Counted from the stretch's first letter, positions 46,141 through 54,728 are shown. The stretch is 64,000 nt of DNA from Fundidesulfovibrio magnetotacticus (GCF_013019105.1 NZ_BLTE01000016.1:1-64000), one strand, 5' to 3'. Notes: generated by a model from the letters alone, not told the origin. A program made the numbers and translations.

Positions 46141-47193
46141 TTGCAAGCAGGAAATGAAATTGACGTGCCCGGAGAGCGGATTCCGCCCTTCGCGCTCCCG
46201 GCCCCGACGCGGCGCGCAAGGCCCGTGCTCCCGGTGTTCCTGCCCTGGGCGGGGTGCGCCGGGCGCTGCTCTTTCTGCGCCCAGGACCTTCAGACCGGCA
46301 AGCCCGGGCTGAACCTGCCCGCCGCGCTGGCGGACATGGACAGGGCGCTCTCGGAGGCCTCCCCCGCGCGCCCCCTGGAGCCGGCCTTCTACGGAGGCTC
46401 TTTCACCGCCCTGGACCCCGGCTGGCGCGACCGCTTCCTGGAACTGGCCGCCAGCCACCGCGCGGCCGGGCGCGTCTCGGGGGTGCGCTGCTCCACCCGG
46501 CCCGACGCCGTATCCCCCTCGCTCCTCCGGGAACTGGCCGCGCAGGGGCTGGACACCGTGGAGCTGGGCGTGCAGACTTTCCACGCCGACGCGCTGCGCG
46601 ACGCCCGGCGCGGTCACGGGGCGGAGCGATCCCGTGAGGCCTGCCGGGAGGTAAAGGACGCCGGGCTCCGCCTGGGCGTGCACCTGCTGCCGGGACTGCC
46701 CGGCGTGACGCCCGGGGTCTTCGCGCGCGACGTGGAGATCACGCTCTCCCTGCGTCCGGACTTCGTGCGCCTGCACCCCCTGCTGGTGCTGGCGGGCTCG
46801 GGCCTGGAGGCCCCCTGGCGCGCCGGGCTCGTGGCCCCTTGGAACCTCGAGCAGACCGTGGAGGCCCTTGCCAGGGCCTGCCTGGATTTCTGGCGCGCGG
46901 GCGTCGCGGTGGTCCGTCTGGGGCTGGCCCAGGAGCCTTCCCTAGAGGCCGCCGTGCTGGCCGGACCGCGCCACCCGGCCCTGGGGACCATGGTGCGCGC
47001 CCGCGCGCTGCTGGAACACGTGCGCGAGCTGCTGGCGGGTCGCCTGATCCTCACGCTCACGGCCCCGACGCGCGCCTCGGGCGAGTTCTGGGGACACGCC
47101 GGGGAACTGGAGGCGTCGTGGCGCGGCCTGGGCCTGCGCCGCGAGAACGTCCGCTTCGAAGACAGGGAGGATGTGCTTGTCCACTGCCGCTGA
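46141..47193 (+). CDS. Elp3-like radical SAM protein
   Basis: 350 residues from a TTG at 46141 (GGGAG eight bases upstream); a GTG at 46165 is the alternative. The cluster motif is 'GCAGRCSFCAQDLQTG' (CxxxCxxC). 'AFYGGSFTAL' is the GGS SAM-binding segment, and 'ELGVQTFHADALRDARRGH' is typical of the Elp3/HemN-type barrel. No acetyltransferase domain is present, so it is the stand-alone bacterial group of unknown substrate. A TTATAA -10-like box lies at 46108-46113. Its end overlaps the next gene. Confidence 0.85.
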   Translation: MQAGNEIDVPGERIPPFALPAPTRRARPVLPVFLPWAGCAGRCSFCAQDLQTGKPGLNLPAALADMDRALSEASPARPLEPAFYGGSFTALDPGWRDRFLELAASHRAAGRVSGVRCSTRPDAVSPSLLRELAAQGLDTVELGVQTFHADALRDARRGHGAERSREACREVKDAGLRLGVHLLPGLPGVTPGVFARDVEITLSLRPDFVRLHPLLVLAGSGLEAPWRAGLVAPWNLEQTVEALARACLDFWRAGVAVVRLGLAQEPSLEAAVLAGPRHPALGTMVRARALLEHVRELLAGRLILTLTAPTRASGEFWGHAGELEASWRGLGLRRENVRFEDREDVLVHCR

Positions 47194-48319
47194 TCCCGCC
47201 CCGCGCCGCTACGCCCTGCGCGCCCGTCTGGTGGCCTCGCCCGCGCCCGGACGGGGTTTCGTCGGGGACGGGGCCGTGATCGTGAACGGGGCGCGCGTCG
47301 AGGCCTGCGGCCCCTGGCGGGAGCTGCGCGCCCAGGCCCCCCGCGACGTGCGCGACCTGGGCGACGCCCCCCTGCTCCCCGCCACCGTCAACGCCCACAC
47401 CCATCTGGAACTCTCCCACCTGGGCCTGCCCCCCTTCCGGGCCAGGGGCTTCCTGGAGTGGGTGCGTTGGCTCATCGCCCAACCCCTCAACGACGCCTCG
47501 GACCAGGACCTGGACCGCGCCTGCGCCGCCCTGGCCGCCTCTGGCACGGCCGCCGCGGCCGACATCGCCACGCGCAGGCCCCTGGACACGCACAGGGCGC
47601 TCGTCCGGGCCGGGCTGGCGCACGTGGTCCAGTTCGAGCGCTTCGGCTGCCAGGAGGAGCCTCCCCTGCCCCCCGTGCCCGCGCCGCACCTGGCCCTCGC
47701 CGGTCACGCCCTGGGGTCCACCTGTCCGGAATTCCTCCAGCGCGCCCACGCCTGGGACAAGGCCCGGGGCCGGGCCTTCTCCCTCCACCTGGCCGAGCAC
47801 GAGGGCGAGACCGACCTCCTGGCCGGGGGCGACGGCCCATACGCCCGCTTCATGCGCGAGCGCGTGCTCCCCGAGGGCTTCGAAGCGCCCCGCACCAGCC
47901 CCACGGCCCGCGCGCGCGACCTGGGCGTCCTGGACGCCTCCACCCTTGCGGTGCACTGCGTGCACCTCTCCGGGGAGGACATCGCCCTCTTGCGCGCCAG
48001 CGGGGCCACTGCCTGCCTCTGCCCGCGCTCCAACGCCGTGATCGGCGTGGGCCGCGCCCCGGCCCGGGCGCTCCTGGACGCGGGCGTGCCCTGCTGCCTG
48101 GGCACGGACTCCCTGGCCTCCTCCCCGGACCTGGACCTCTACGCCGAGCTGCGCGCCCTGCTGGAATTCACCCCGCTTTCCGCCCCCGAGGCCCTGGCGC
48201 TCCTGGCCGGGAACGCCGCCCGCGTCCTGGGCTTCGCGGACCTGGGAACACTGGCTCCTGGCGCGCTTGCGGCCTTTTCCCGCATGCCCTCGGACATCCT
48301 GGAGGCCCTGGGCGATTGA
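47171..48319 (+). CDS. Amidohydrolase-family deaminase, MqnX-like
   Basis: 382 residues. Metal ligands: '[11 protein letters not shown]', '[10 protein letters not shown]' (His), '[11 protein letters not shown]' (His) and '[14 protein letters not shown]' (Asp). This layout is that of aminofutalosine/adenosine-type deaminases used in the futalosine menaquinone pathway, but other amidohydrolases are possible. GGAGG is directly next to the ATG at 47171, while a TTG at 47177 would have better spacing (6 bases), so the true start may be 47177. Overlaps the preceding radical-SAM gene by about 20 bp. Confidence 0.85.
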   Translation: MCLSTAADPAPRRYALRARLVASPAPGRGFVGDGAVIVNGARVEACGPWRELRAQAPRDVRDLGDAPLLPATVNAHTHLELSHLGLPPFRARGFLEWVRWLIAQPLNDASDQDLDRACAALAASGTAAAADIATRRPLDTHRALVRAGLAHVVQFERFGCQEEPPLPPVPAPHLALAGHALGSTCPEFLQRAHAWDKARGRAFSLHLAEHEGETDLLAGGDGPYARFMRERVLPEGFEAPRTSPTARARDLGVLDASTLAVHCVHLSGEDIALLRASGATACLCPRSNAVIGVGRAPARALLDAGVPCCLGTDSLASSPDLDLYAELRALLEFTPLSAPEALALLAGNAARVLGFADLGTLAPGALAAFSRMPSDILEALGD

Positions 48320-48386
48320 CTCCGGCTCGCTCCCTGTGGAAAATGGAAAGAGCGCCCTGGCTCGACACCCCCACCCGAGGAGCACT

Positions 48387-49319
48387 ATGTCCTGGCCTCA
48401 TAAGGATCTTCTGGATGTCACCCAGCTCGCCAAGGCAGACGCCCTGGCGATCCTCAACGCAGCCGCGTCCTTCCAGGAGATCAACTCCCGACCCGTGAAG
48501 AAGGTCCCCATCCTCAAAGGCAAGTCCGTGGTGCTCTTCTTCGCGGAGGCCTCCACGCGCACCAAGACCAGCTTCGACGTGGCGGGCAAGCGCCTCTCGG
48601 CGGACACCTTCGCCCTGCAGAAGGCCGGAAGCTCGCTCTCCAAGGGCGAATCGCTCAAGGACACGGTGCTCACGCTCCAGGCCATGGCCCCCGACGCCAT
48701 CGTCATGCGCCACAACGCCTCGGGCGCGGCGGCCTTCATCGCCCAGCGCCTGGACTGCGCCGTGATCAACGCCGGCGACGGCTGGCACGCCCACCCCACC
48801 CAGGCCCTGCTGGACGCCTTCACCCTCACGCGGCGCTGGGGCTCCCTGGAGGGGCGCACCGTGCTCATCCTGGGCGACATCGCCCACAGCCGCGTGGCGC
48901 GCTCCAACATCCACCTGCTGCGCCTGCTGGGGGCCAACGTGCGGCTGTGCGGGCCGCGCACGCTCCTGCCCCACGCCGTCGGGGCGCTGGGCGTCCCCGT
49001 GTTCTCCAACCTCGACGAGGCCGTGCGCGGCGTCGACGCCGTGATGTGCCTGCGCCTTCAGCTGGAGCGCCAGCAGGCCGGGCTCCTGCCCGATCTGCGC
49101 GAATACTCCCGGCGCTTCGGCATGAACCAGGCCCGCCTGGCCAAGGCCGCCCGCAACGCCGTGGTGCTCCACCCCGGGCCCATCAACCGGGGCCTGGAAA
49201 TCGCCTCCGACCTGGCCGACGCCCCCGAGAGCCTCATCCTGGACCAGGTGGCCTCGGGCGTGGCCGTGCGCATGGCCCTTCTGCACCTCTACATCACCCG
49301 CAAGGAACCCAAGGAGTAA
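48387..49319 (+). CDS. pyrB: Aspartate carbamoyltransferase catalytic subunit
   Basis: 310 residues from the ATG at 48387 (CGAGGAG upstream). Carbamoyl-phosphate site '[14 protein letters not shown]', aspartate site '[15 protein letters not shown]', and '[11 protein letters not shown]'. It catalyses the first committed step of pyrimidine synthesis. No pyrI is seen. The stop is four bases before pyrC, so the two are translated together and may form a PyrB-PyrC complex as in some bacteria. Confidence 0.97.
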   Translation: MSWPHKDLLDVTQLAKADALAILNAAASFQEINSRPVKKVPILKGKSVVLFFAEASTRTKTSFDVAGKRLSADTFALQKAGSSLSKGESLKDTVLTLQAMAPDAIVMRHNASGAAAFIAQRLDCAVINAGDGWHAHPTQALLDAFTLTRRWGSLEGRTVLILGDIAHSRVARSNIHLLRLLGANVRLCGPRTLLPHAVGALGVPVFSNLDEAVRGVDAVMCLRLQLERQQAGLLPDLREYSRRFGMNQARLAKAARNAVVLHPGPINRGLEIASDLADAPESLILDQVASGVAVRMALLHLYITRKEPKE

Positions 49320-49323
49320 GCCC

Positions 49324-50604
49324 GTGTCCCAAGCCGAACTCGTGGTGCGCTCCGCCCTGCCCGCCCTGGATCCCGAAAACCCCGTGGACCTCTTCGTGGC
49401 CAAGGGCCGCGTGCTGGGCCTCCACCCCGCCGGGGCCTACCCCGCCCCTGAGGGCGCGAAGGTGCACGACGCCCAGGGCCTCGTCCTCCTGCCCGGCCTC
49501 ACCGACGTGCACGCCCACCTGCGCGAGCCCGGCCAGGAGTGGAAGGAGACCATCGCCACCGGCCTGGCCGCCGCGGCCAAGGGCGGCTTCGTCAACGTCT
49601 TCTGCATGGCCAACACCGACCCCGTGAACGACAAGGCCTCGGTGACGCAGTTCATGCTGGACAAGGCCCTCGCGACCCACCCGCGCGGCCCGCGCCTCTT
49701 CCCGGTGGGAGCGCTCACCGTGGGCCTGGACGGCAAGGAATTGGCCCCCCTGGAGGAGCTGAAGGCCGCCGGATGCCGCGCCTTCTCCAACGACGGACGC
49801 CCCGTGGCCGACTCCGAACTGTTCCGCCGGGCCATGGAATACGCCTCGGACCTGGGCGTGCCCGTCATCGACCACTGCGAAGACCCCTTCCTGGCCCCCC
49901 ACGCGGGCATCAACGAGGGAGCGGTGAGCGCCCGCCTGGGCCTGCGCGGCGCGCCCACCGCCGGAGAGGCCATCCAGGTGGCGCGAGACTGCCTGCTGGC
50001 CCAGTACCTGGGCGTGCCCGTGCACCTGGCGCACATCAGCTGCCGCCAGTCCGTGGAGATCATCCGCCGGGCCAAGGCCCAGGGCGCGCCCGTCACGGCC
50101 GAGACCTGCCCCCACTACCTGGCCCTCACCGAAGAGGCCTGCGAGGGCTACGACACCGCCGCCAAGGTCAACCCGCCCCTGCGCACCAAGGACGACCAGC
50201 TGGCCCTCCTGGCCGCCCTGGAAGACGGAACCATCGACGCCCTGGCCACCGACCACGCGCCCCACGCGGCCCACGAGAAGGAAACCCCCTTCGATGAGGC
50301 CCCCAACGGCATCTCCGGCTTCGAGACGGCCCTCTCCGTAACTTGGGAGCTGGCCCAGCGCGGCGACCTCTCCACCCGCGCCCTGGTCTCGGCCTGGTGC
50401 GTGCGCCCGGCCGAAATCTTCGGGCTGCCCCTGAACCGCTTCCAGGAAGGCGACCCCGCCGACTTCCTCCTCTTCGATCCCAAGGCCCGCTGGAAGGTGA
50501 CGCCCCAGGCGCTCGTCTCCAAAGGCAAGAACACCCCCCTCACGGGCAGGGAGCTGACCGGCGTGGTCAGGGCCTGCTTCGTGGCCGGGAAAAACGTCCT
50601 CTAA
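49324..50604 (+). CDS. pyrC: Dihydroorotase, class I
   Basis: 426 residues from a GTG at 49324 (AAGGAG site). Active-site motif 'DVHAHLREPGQEWKET', 'VIDHCEDPF', 'AHISCRQSVE', and 'ATDHAPHAAHEKE', so all zinc ligands are present and the enzyme should be active rather than a PyrC-like dead partner. Converts carbamoyl-aspartate to dihydroorotate. Directly follows pyrB. Confidence 0.97.
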   Translation: MSQAELVVRSALPALDPENPVDLFVAKGRVLGLHPAGAYPAPEGAKVHDAQGLVLLPGLTDVHAHLREPGQEWKETIATGLAAAAKGGFVNVFCMANTDPVNDKASVTQFMLDKALATHPRGPRLFPVGALTVGLDGKELAPLEELKAAGCRAFSNDGRPVADSELFRRAMEYASDLGVPVIDHCEDPFLAPHAGINEGAVSARLGLRGAPTAGEAIQVARDCLLAQYLGVPVHLAHISCRQSVEIIRRAKAQGAPVTAETCPHYLALTEEACEGYDTAAKVNPPLRTKDDQLALLAALEDGTIDALATDHAPHAAHEKETPFDEAPNGISGFETALSVTWELAQRGDLSTRALVSAWCVRPAEIFGLPLNRFQEGDPADFLLFDPKARWKVTPQALVSKGKNTPLTGRELTGVVRACFVAGKNVL

Positions 50605-50620
50605 TCCATCGGGAGATTCA

Positions 50621-51946
50621 ATGAGCGATCCTTTCAAGGACGCGGTAGGCATCTGCAAGGCCATCATCCGCAACGGCTACGAGGCCTACGTCATCAACGC
50701 CAAGCTCCAGAAGTCCCTGCTCGCCCAGTCCGGCCAGCCCGAGGTGGACATCTGCACCGACGCCACCTTCGACGAACTCCTGAAGCTCTTCCCCAACGTC
50801 GCCCAGGAACAGGGCGAGGTGTTCGCCCGCCTGCGCGAGGGCGAGGCCCTCTTCAGCTTCTACCTCAACGCCGATTCCGGGGCCTCCCACCCCGAGGAGT
50901 GCCTCGTGCGGCTCACCCCGCGCCTGGCCCGGCGCCTCACCGAAACCGGCGAGATGCCCGCCAACCTCGCCTGCCCCTACCTGCCCCGCGCCCACGACCC
51001 CCTCGACGGCTTCGCGGACTTCTCCGAGGGCGTCATCCGCTTCAAGGGCATCCAGGACCAGACCCTCCGCCAGGACTACCTGCGCGCCATCCGCGCCATG
51101 CGCTTCTCCGCCAACTTCGGCCTGCCCATCGGCCCCAACTCCTGGATGGCCATCCTGCGCAACGGCCAGAACGTGCTGGACTACGTTTCCGTCTCCGACA
51201 TCATGGACGAATGGCGCAAGGTGGAGGCCGAGAACATGCACGAGTTCGTGCGCCTGCTCTACGAATCCATGATCCTCCACCGCCTCCTGCCCGAGGTGGC
51301 CGCCCTGGCGCGCATCAAGCAGAAAAAGAACGACGCCGAGGAGGAATCCGTCTTCGACCACACCCTCGCCGTCATGCGCCACTACCCCGAAGAACTCCCC
51401 TACGACTGGTACGGCACCCTCGCCTGCCTTTTCCACGACGTGGGCAAGCTCCACACCGCCGAAATCGTGGAAGGACACTGGCACTTCCACCAGCACCACC
51501 GCGTGGGCGCGAAAGTCGCCATGCGCCTGCTCTCCAGCCTGCGCCTGGACCACGACGAGGTGGACCTCGTGTGCTACCTCGTGCGCAACCACATGCGCTT
51601 CCACTTCATGCTCACCGACAAGGGCATCCGCCGCTTCAAGAGCCTGGACGAATACCCCCGCATCATCGAAATGGCGCGCGCCGACATCAAGGCCAGGGGC
51701 GGCAACTACAAGGAATTCAACCACAACATGAAGATGCTCGACCGCGCGGACATCCGCGAGGAAGACCTCGAACCCCTGCTCAACGGCAAAGAGATCATGA
51801 CCATCCTGAACATCCCGCCCGGACCCGCCGTGGGCCTCATCCGCCAGGCGCTCCTCCAGGCCCAGGTGGCCGGCGACGTGAACAGCGTGGAACAGGCCGT
51901 GGACTTCGTGCGCCAACACTCCGCGCGCGAGCACTTCCAGGCATGA
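50621..51946 (+). CDS. HD-domain protein with degenerate tRNA-nucleotidyltransferase-like N-terminus
   Basis: 441 residues. The N-terminal part resembles a class II CCA-adding/poly(A) polymerase head ('EVDICTDATFDELLKLFP', 'DYLRAIRAMRFSANFGLPI'), but the catalytic GxxRD and DxD pattern of active nucleotidyltransferases is not evident. The C-terminal HD domain is intact: 'FDHTLAVMRHYP', 'LACLFHDVGKLHT', 'HHRVGAKVAMRLL', 'RADIKARGG'. It probably has HD phosphohydrolase activity, with the polymerase fold used for RNA recognition. Overlaps rlmN by four bases (ATGA). Confidence 0.82.
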   Translation: MSDPFKDAVGICKAIIRNGYEAYVINAKLQKSLLAQSGQPEVDICTDATFDELLKLFPNVAQEQGEVFARLREGEALFSFYLNADSGASHPEECLVRLTPRLARRLTETGEMPANLACPYLPRAHDPLDGFADFSEGVIRFKGIQDQTLRQDYLRAIRAMRFSANFGLPIGPNSWMAILRNGQNVLDYVSVSDIMDEWRKVEAENMHEFVRLLYESMILHRLLPEVAALARIKQKKNDAEEESVFDHTLAVMRHYPEELPYDWYGTLACLFHDVGKLHTAEIVEGHWHFHQHHRVGAKVAMRLLSSLRLDHDEVDLVCYLVRNHMRFHFMLTDKGIRRFKSLDEYPRIIEMARADIKARGGNYKEFNHNMKMLDRADIREEDLEPLLNGKEIMTILNIPPGPAVGLIRQALLQAQVAGDVNSVEQAVDFVRQHSAREHFQA

Positions 51947-53043
51947 ACCAGAACACCAGGGAGCCCGGCCGGAACGAACCCGCGCCGGGCCTCCCCTCCC
52001 CGCCCGATCGCCCCAACCTCCTGGACCTGAGCTTCCATCAGCTGGAATCGTTCCTCGTGGAGCTGGGCGAGAAACCCTTCCGCGCGCGACAGGTCTGGCA
52101 GTGGCTCTGGCAGAAACGCCTTGCCTCCCCCCTGGAGATGACCAACCTCTCCAAGGACCTGCGCGCCCGACTGGCCGACGCCGCCGACATCCGGCTGCCC
52201 GCCGTGGCCCAGCGCCTGGAATCGCGCGACGGCACCGTCAAGTTCCTCCTGGAATTCGACCCCGCCACCCGCGTGGAAACCGTGCTCATCCCCGAAAAGG
52301 ACCGCTACACCCAGTGCCTCTCCACCCAGGCCGGATGCGCCATGGCCTGCACCTTCTGCCGCACCGGCACCATGGGACTGGCCCGCAACCTCTCGCCCGG
52401 CGAAATCCTCGCCCAGATCCTCGTGGCCAGGAACCACCTCCAGGACGCAGGCAGAACGCTCCACCTGCGCAACCTCGTGTTCATGGGCATGGGCGAACCC
52501 CTCCTGAACTACGACAATCTCCTGCAAGCCCTTGAAGCGCTTCACCACCCCCAGGGGCTCGACTTCTCCACGCGCCGCGTCACCGTCTCCACCGTGGGCG
52601 TGGAACCAGGCATCCTGGAATTCGGGCGCAGCGGCCTGGGTGCCCTGGCCGTCTCGCTCCACGCCCCAAACCAGGAACTGCGCGCCCAACTCATGCCCAA
52701 GGCCGCACGCATGCTGCCCCTGGACCGGCTCATGGACACCCTCGCTCAATACCCCCTCAAACCCCGCGAACACATCACCTTCGAATACGTGCTCCTGGGC
52801 GGCGTCAACGACTCCCCCGCCCTCGCCCGGGACCTGGTGCGCCTGCTCTCCCACGTGAAAGGCAAAGTGAACCTCATCGCCTACAACGAATCCCCCGGCA
52901 TCCCCTTCACAAGCCCCTCACCCGAAACCGTGGAGGCGTTCCAGAAAATCCTCTGGGACAAAAGCATCACCGTCACCCTGCGCAAAAGCAAAGGCCGCGA
53001 CATCGCCGCCGCCTGCGGACAACTCGCCGCCCCCGACGCCTGA
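51943..53043 (+). CDS. rlmN: 23S rRNA/tRNA adenine-C2 methyltransferase RlmN
   Basis: 366 residues. Radical-SAM motif 'CAMACTFCRTGTMG' (CxxxCxxC), 'FMGMGEPLLN' SAM-binding segment, and the C-terminal catalytic Cys in 'GRDIAAACGQLA', as in RlmN. It methylates A2503 of 23S rRNA and A37 of some tRNAs. Coupled to the preceding HD gene; followed by the repeat-rich gap. Confidence 0.96.
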   Translation: MNQNTREPGRNEPAPGLPSPPDRPNLLDLSFHQLESFLVELGEKPFRARQVWQWLWQKRLASPLEMTNLSKDLRARLADAADIRLPAVAQRLESRDGTVKFLLEFDPATRVETVLIPEKDRYTQCLSTQAGCAMACTFCRTGTMGLARNLSPGEILAQILVARNHLQDAGRTLHLRNLVFMGMGEPLLNYDNLLQALEALHHPQGLDFSTRRVTVSTVGVEPGILEFGRSGLGALAVSLHAPNQELRAQLMPKAARMLPLDRLMDTLAQYPLKPREHITFEYVLLGGVNDSPALARDLVRLLSHVKGKVNLIAYNESPGIPFTSPSPETVEAFQKILWDKSITVTLRKSKGRDIAAACGQLAAPDA

Positions 53044-53308
53044 TCCGCCCCGTCAAGCCACGCGCCCTCCCCACCCCGCGACAACCCTCGCGTTAGCGTC
53101 ACCACGGTTCCGCTTCGATTCGCGGCAGTGAGTTGGGGCGTGTTGGAGCGTGAGATGCGGCTGGAAACGGCCCCGGGCGGCAGGGAAGACGCCTCCGGCC
53201 CCGGCAGTTGCTTCGCGTCGGCGGGAGTGGCGGCAGGGCCGGGCGGCGGGGCGGGCGGAGAATATGCCTCCGGCGGGCAAAGGGCTACGCCCTCTGCACT
53301 CCCACTCC
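53044..53308. other. Non-coding region after rlmN, with a copy of a dispersed repeat
   Basis: 265 bases with no recognisable gene. Positions 53197-53215 match 17 of 19 bases, in opposite orientation, with 53457-53475 at the outer edge of the large palindrome downstream. This suggests that pieces of one repeat family have been assembled here. G/C-rich; no promoter or terminator is assigned. Confidence 0.4.
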
Positions 53309-53462
53309 GCTTCGCGGGCTTCACCGGCATGGACTGTGTTGCCGGTCCCGGTGCTGTTCGCGGGGAGATCAGGCGGATCGTCTTCCAATCGATCCGCCTG
53401 GTCTCCCCGCGAGCAGTACCGGGACCGGAACACGGCGTCGTAGCCGGTGAAGCCCGCGAAGC
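53309..53462. repeat. 154-bp near-perfect palindrome
   Basis: Left arm 53309-53380 and right arm 53390-53462 are reverse complements over about 72 bases, with a 9-base centre. The inner 39 bases of each arm differ at only three positions, all G-U-compatible in RNA. The outer 18 bases (starting TTCGCGGGCTTCACC) match exactly. No transposase or ORF fits. It may be a REP/MITE-like mobile element, a folded RNA, or a replication or protein-binding site. Confidence 0.75.
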
Positions 53463-53473
53463 AATTGCCGGGT

Positions 53474-53573
53474 CCAGGGGGGGCTCCCCCCTGGCGGGAG
53501 AGGTCTGGAGAGGGCAGCGCCCTCTCCAGCGGGTGCAGGGCAGCGCCCTGCCGGGGTCCGGGGCGGAGCCCCG
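53474..53573. repeat. Array of four perfect hairpins with 3-base loops
   Basis: Four consecutive perfect inverted repeats: 53474-53494 (9-bp arms), 53505-53529 (11-bp), 53535-53551 (7-bp) and 53559-53573 (6-bp). All have 3-base loops (gct, agc, agc, gga). They lie just past the 3' end of the selenoprotein gene. A repetitive extragenic palindrome cluster is the likely nature; it may act in transcript stability or termination for both convergent neighbours. Confidence 0.7.
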
Positions 53574-53576
53574 CTC

Positions 53577-54323
53577 TTACCGGGGCTTCACGGCGTAGAA
53601 GAGCGTCCCCATGGTCGCTGGCGAGCTTTTGAACCCGCTTTCGCCTTTCACCGCCACTTCAACAAACCCCGTCATTTCCAGCATGGCCAGGAACGCCGTT
53701 CCCGGTATGGCTCCGCCTTGTCACCGGAACCAGGAGGCCACGGCGTCGGCCTCGGTTTGCGGCGGCAGGCCTGTGAGCGCCTGATCGGCCACGAGCAGGC
53801 GTCCGCCGGGTCGCAGGACGCGCAGGGCTTCGCGCAGGGCTTGTTCCTTGTCCATCACGAGGTTGTAGACGCCGCTGGAGCGCAGTTCGTCGAAGCTCTC
53901 GTCGGCGAAGGGCAAGGCCTCGGCCGTGCCGCGCGCGAAGGCGGCGTTGGCCGTGCCCGAGGCCAGGGCGTTTTCGCGCGCCTTGGCGGCCATGCCGGGC
54001 GAAAATTCCACACCAACGGCGAAGCCGTCGGGTCCGACCAGGTGCGCGGCGATGAGGCTGTCCACGCCGCAACCGCAGCCCACGTCCAGCACGCGGCTGC
54101 CAGGTTCAGGCAGTCCCATGGAGAAGTGGTTGCCCACGCCGCAGAAGCATTCGCGGACTGGGCGCGGCAGGTGGGCATACCAGGCGGTGTCGTAATTCAG
54201 GCCTTGCAGCCCCGCCTCGCCGGTGGGGTAGCGGAACTCCCCGAGCGCCCTCGTGGCCACCCTGGAGTATTTTTCCAGGATGGACGAACGGATGCGTTGT
54301 GCGTTGCCATGAATTAAGTTCAT
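53577..54323 (-). CDS. ArsM-like SAM methyltransferase, probable selenoprotein (in-frame UGA)
   Basis: 248 residues counting Sec201 at the UGA (53723-53721). The first 200 residues form a class I methyltransferase ('SRVLDVGCGCGVDSLIAAHL' about 76-95, 'LRVLRPGGRLLVADQ'). Translation then continues in the same frame for 47 codons to TAA. The segment from UGA, 'QGGAIPGTAFLAMLEMTGF', aligns without gaps with 'VAGAETVGRLEAMLADAGF' after Cys229 of the ArsM at 27294, so UGA replaces that catalytic Cys. The tail 'KGESGFKSSPATMG' is also family-like. The other arsenic Cys of ArsM is Gly here ('SSGVYNL'), so the substrate may differ. Start at 54323 has AGGA upstream. Confidence 0.85.
53687..53705 (-). 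promoter_or_regulatory. SECIS-like hairpin downstream of the UGA
   Basis: In the mRNA, CCGGGAAC and GTTCCTGG pair (8 bp, one G-U) around a 3-base GGC loop. The stem begins 15 bases after the UGA and the loop 23 bases after it, within the spacing known for bacterial SECIS elements, and the loop starts with G. It should recruit SelB with Sec-tRNA. Confidence 0.7.
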
Positions 54324-54439
54324 AGACGATTCCTATCATGACACTACGCTCGCATCAACCGATGCGATATCAACCGCGGTTGACGGACCGCCGTTGTTTT
54401 GCAAAAATGTTGAATCACTCGTCTGAAAGGAGCACGAAC
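54324..54439 (+). promoter_or_regulatory. Divergent promoter with two perfect palindromes
   Basis: Toward the Nif11 gene: TTGACG (54380-54385), 17-base spacer, AAAAAT (54403-54408). CAACCGCGGTTG (54371-54382) is a perfect palindrome overlapping the -35 box, and CGCATC/GATGCG (54351-54366) is another inverted repeat with a 4-base centre. Both are candidate operators that could co-regulate the selenoprotein methyltransferase (minus) and the Nif11 gene (plus). Confidence 0.6.
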
Positions 54440-54646
54440 ATGAGCATCGAATCCGCCAAGCAATACATGGAGCGCATGCGCCAGGACCCGGACTTCCGCC
54501 GCCGCGTCAACGAATGCGAGGACCCCGCGTCCAACTGGGCCTTCCTGCGCGAAGAGGGCTTCGACTTCACCGTTGACGAGTTCAAGCTGGCCCAGAAGGA
54601 CGTCTACGAGAAGCACGGCACCGACCAGCTCCCCGTCGTGGATTGA
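54440..54646 (+). CDS. Nif11-domain small protein
   Basis: 68 residues from the ATG at 54440, preceded by AAAGGAG. The sequence pattern '[19 protein letters not shown]' ... '[17 protein letters not shown]' is that of the Nif11 fold, found as leader peptides of ribosomally made modified peptides and as free small proteins. No GG cleavage site or Cys/Ser/Thr-rich core follows; the tail is '[11 protein letters not shown]' and there is one Cys (26). It may therefore be a carrier or partner rather than a precursor. Divergent from the selenoprotein methyltransferase, 116 bp apart. Confidence 0.8.
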   Translation: MSIESAKQYMERMRQDPDFRRRVNECEDPASNWAFLREEGFDFTVDEFKLAQKDVYEKHGTDQLPVVD

Positions 54647-54728
54647 ACGACGCGCTACCGACCTGTTTGACCGGCGCTTCCTTTTTCCCTATTTCCGCAC
54701 GACGACCACTCGGGACAAAGGAAGCACC

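Noticed and set aside
53053-53598. Open frames of 60-156 codons in both strands of the gap after rlmN
   Set aside because: They run through the palindrome and hairpins, have no ribosome site, and have compositions typical of G/C-rich non-coding DNA.
53721-54323. Truncated 200-residue methyltransferase or pseudogene
   Set aside because: The frame continues past the TGA with family-like sequence aligned gap-free to ArsM and ends at a natural TAA. A pseudogene would not be expected to keep this or to have a SECIS-like hairpin.
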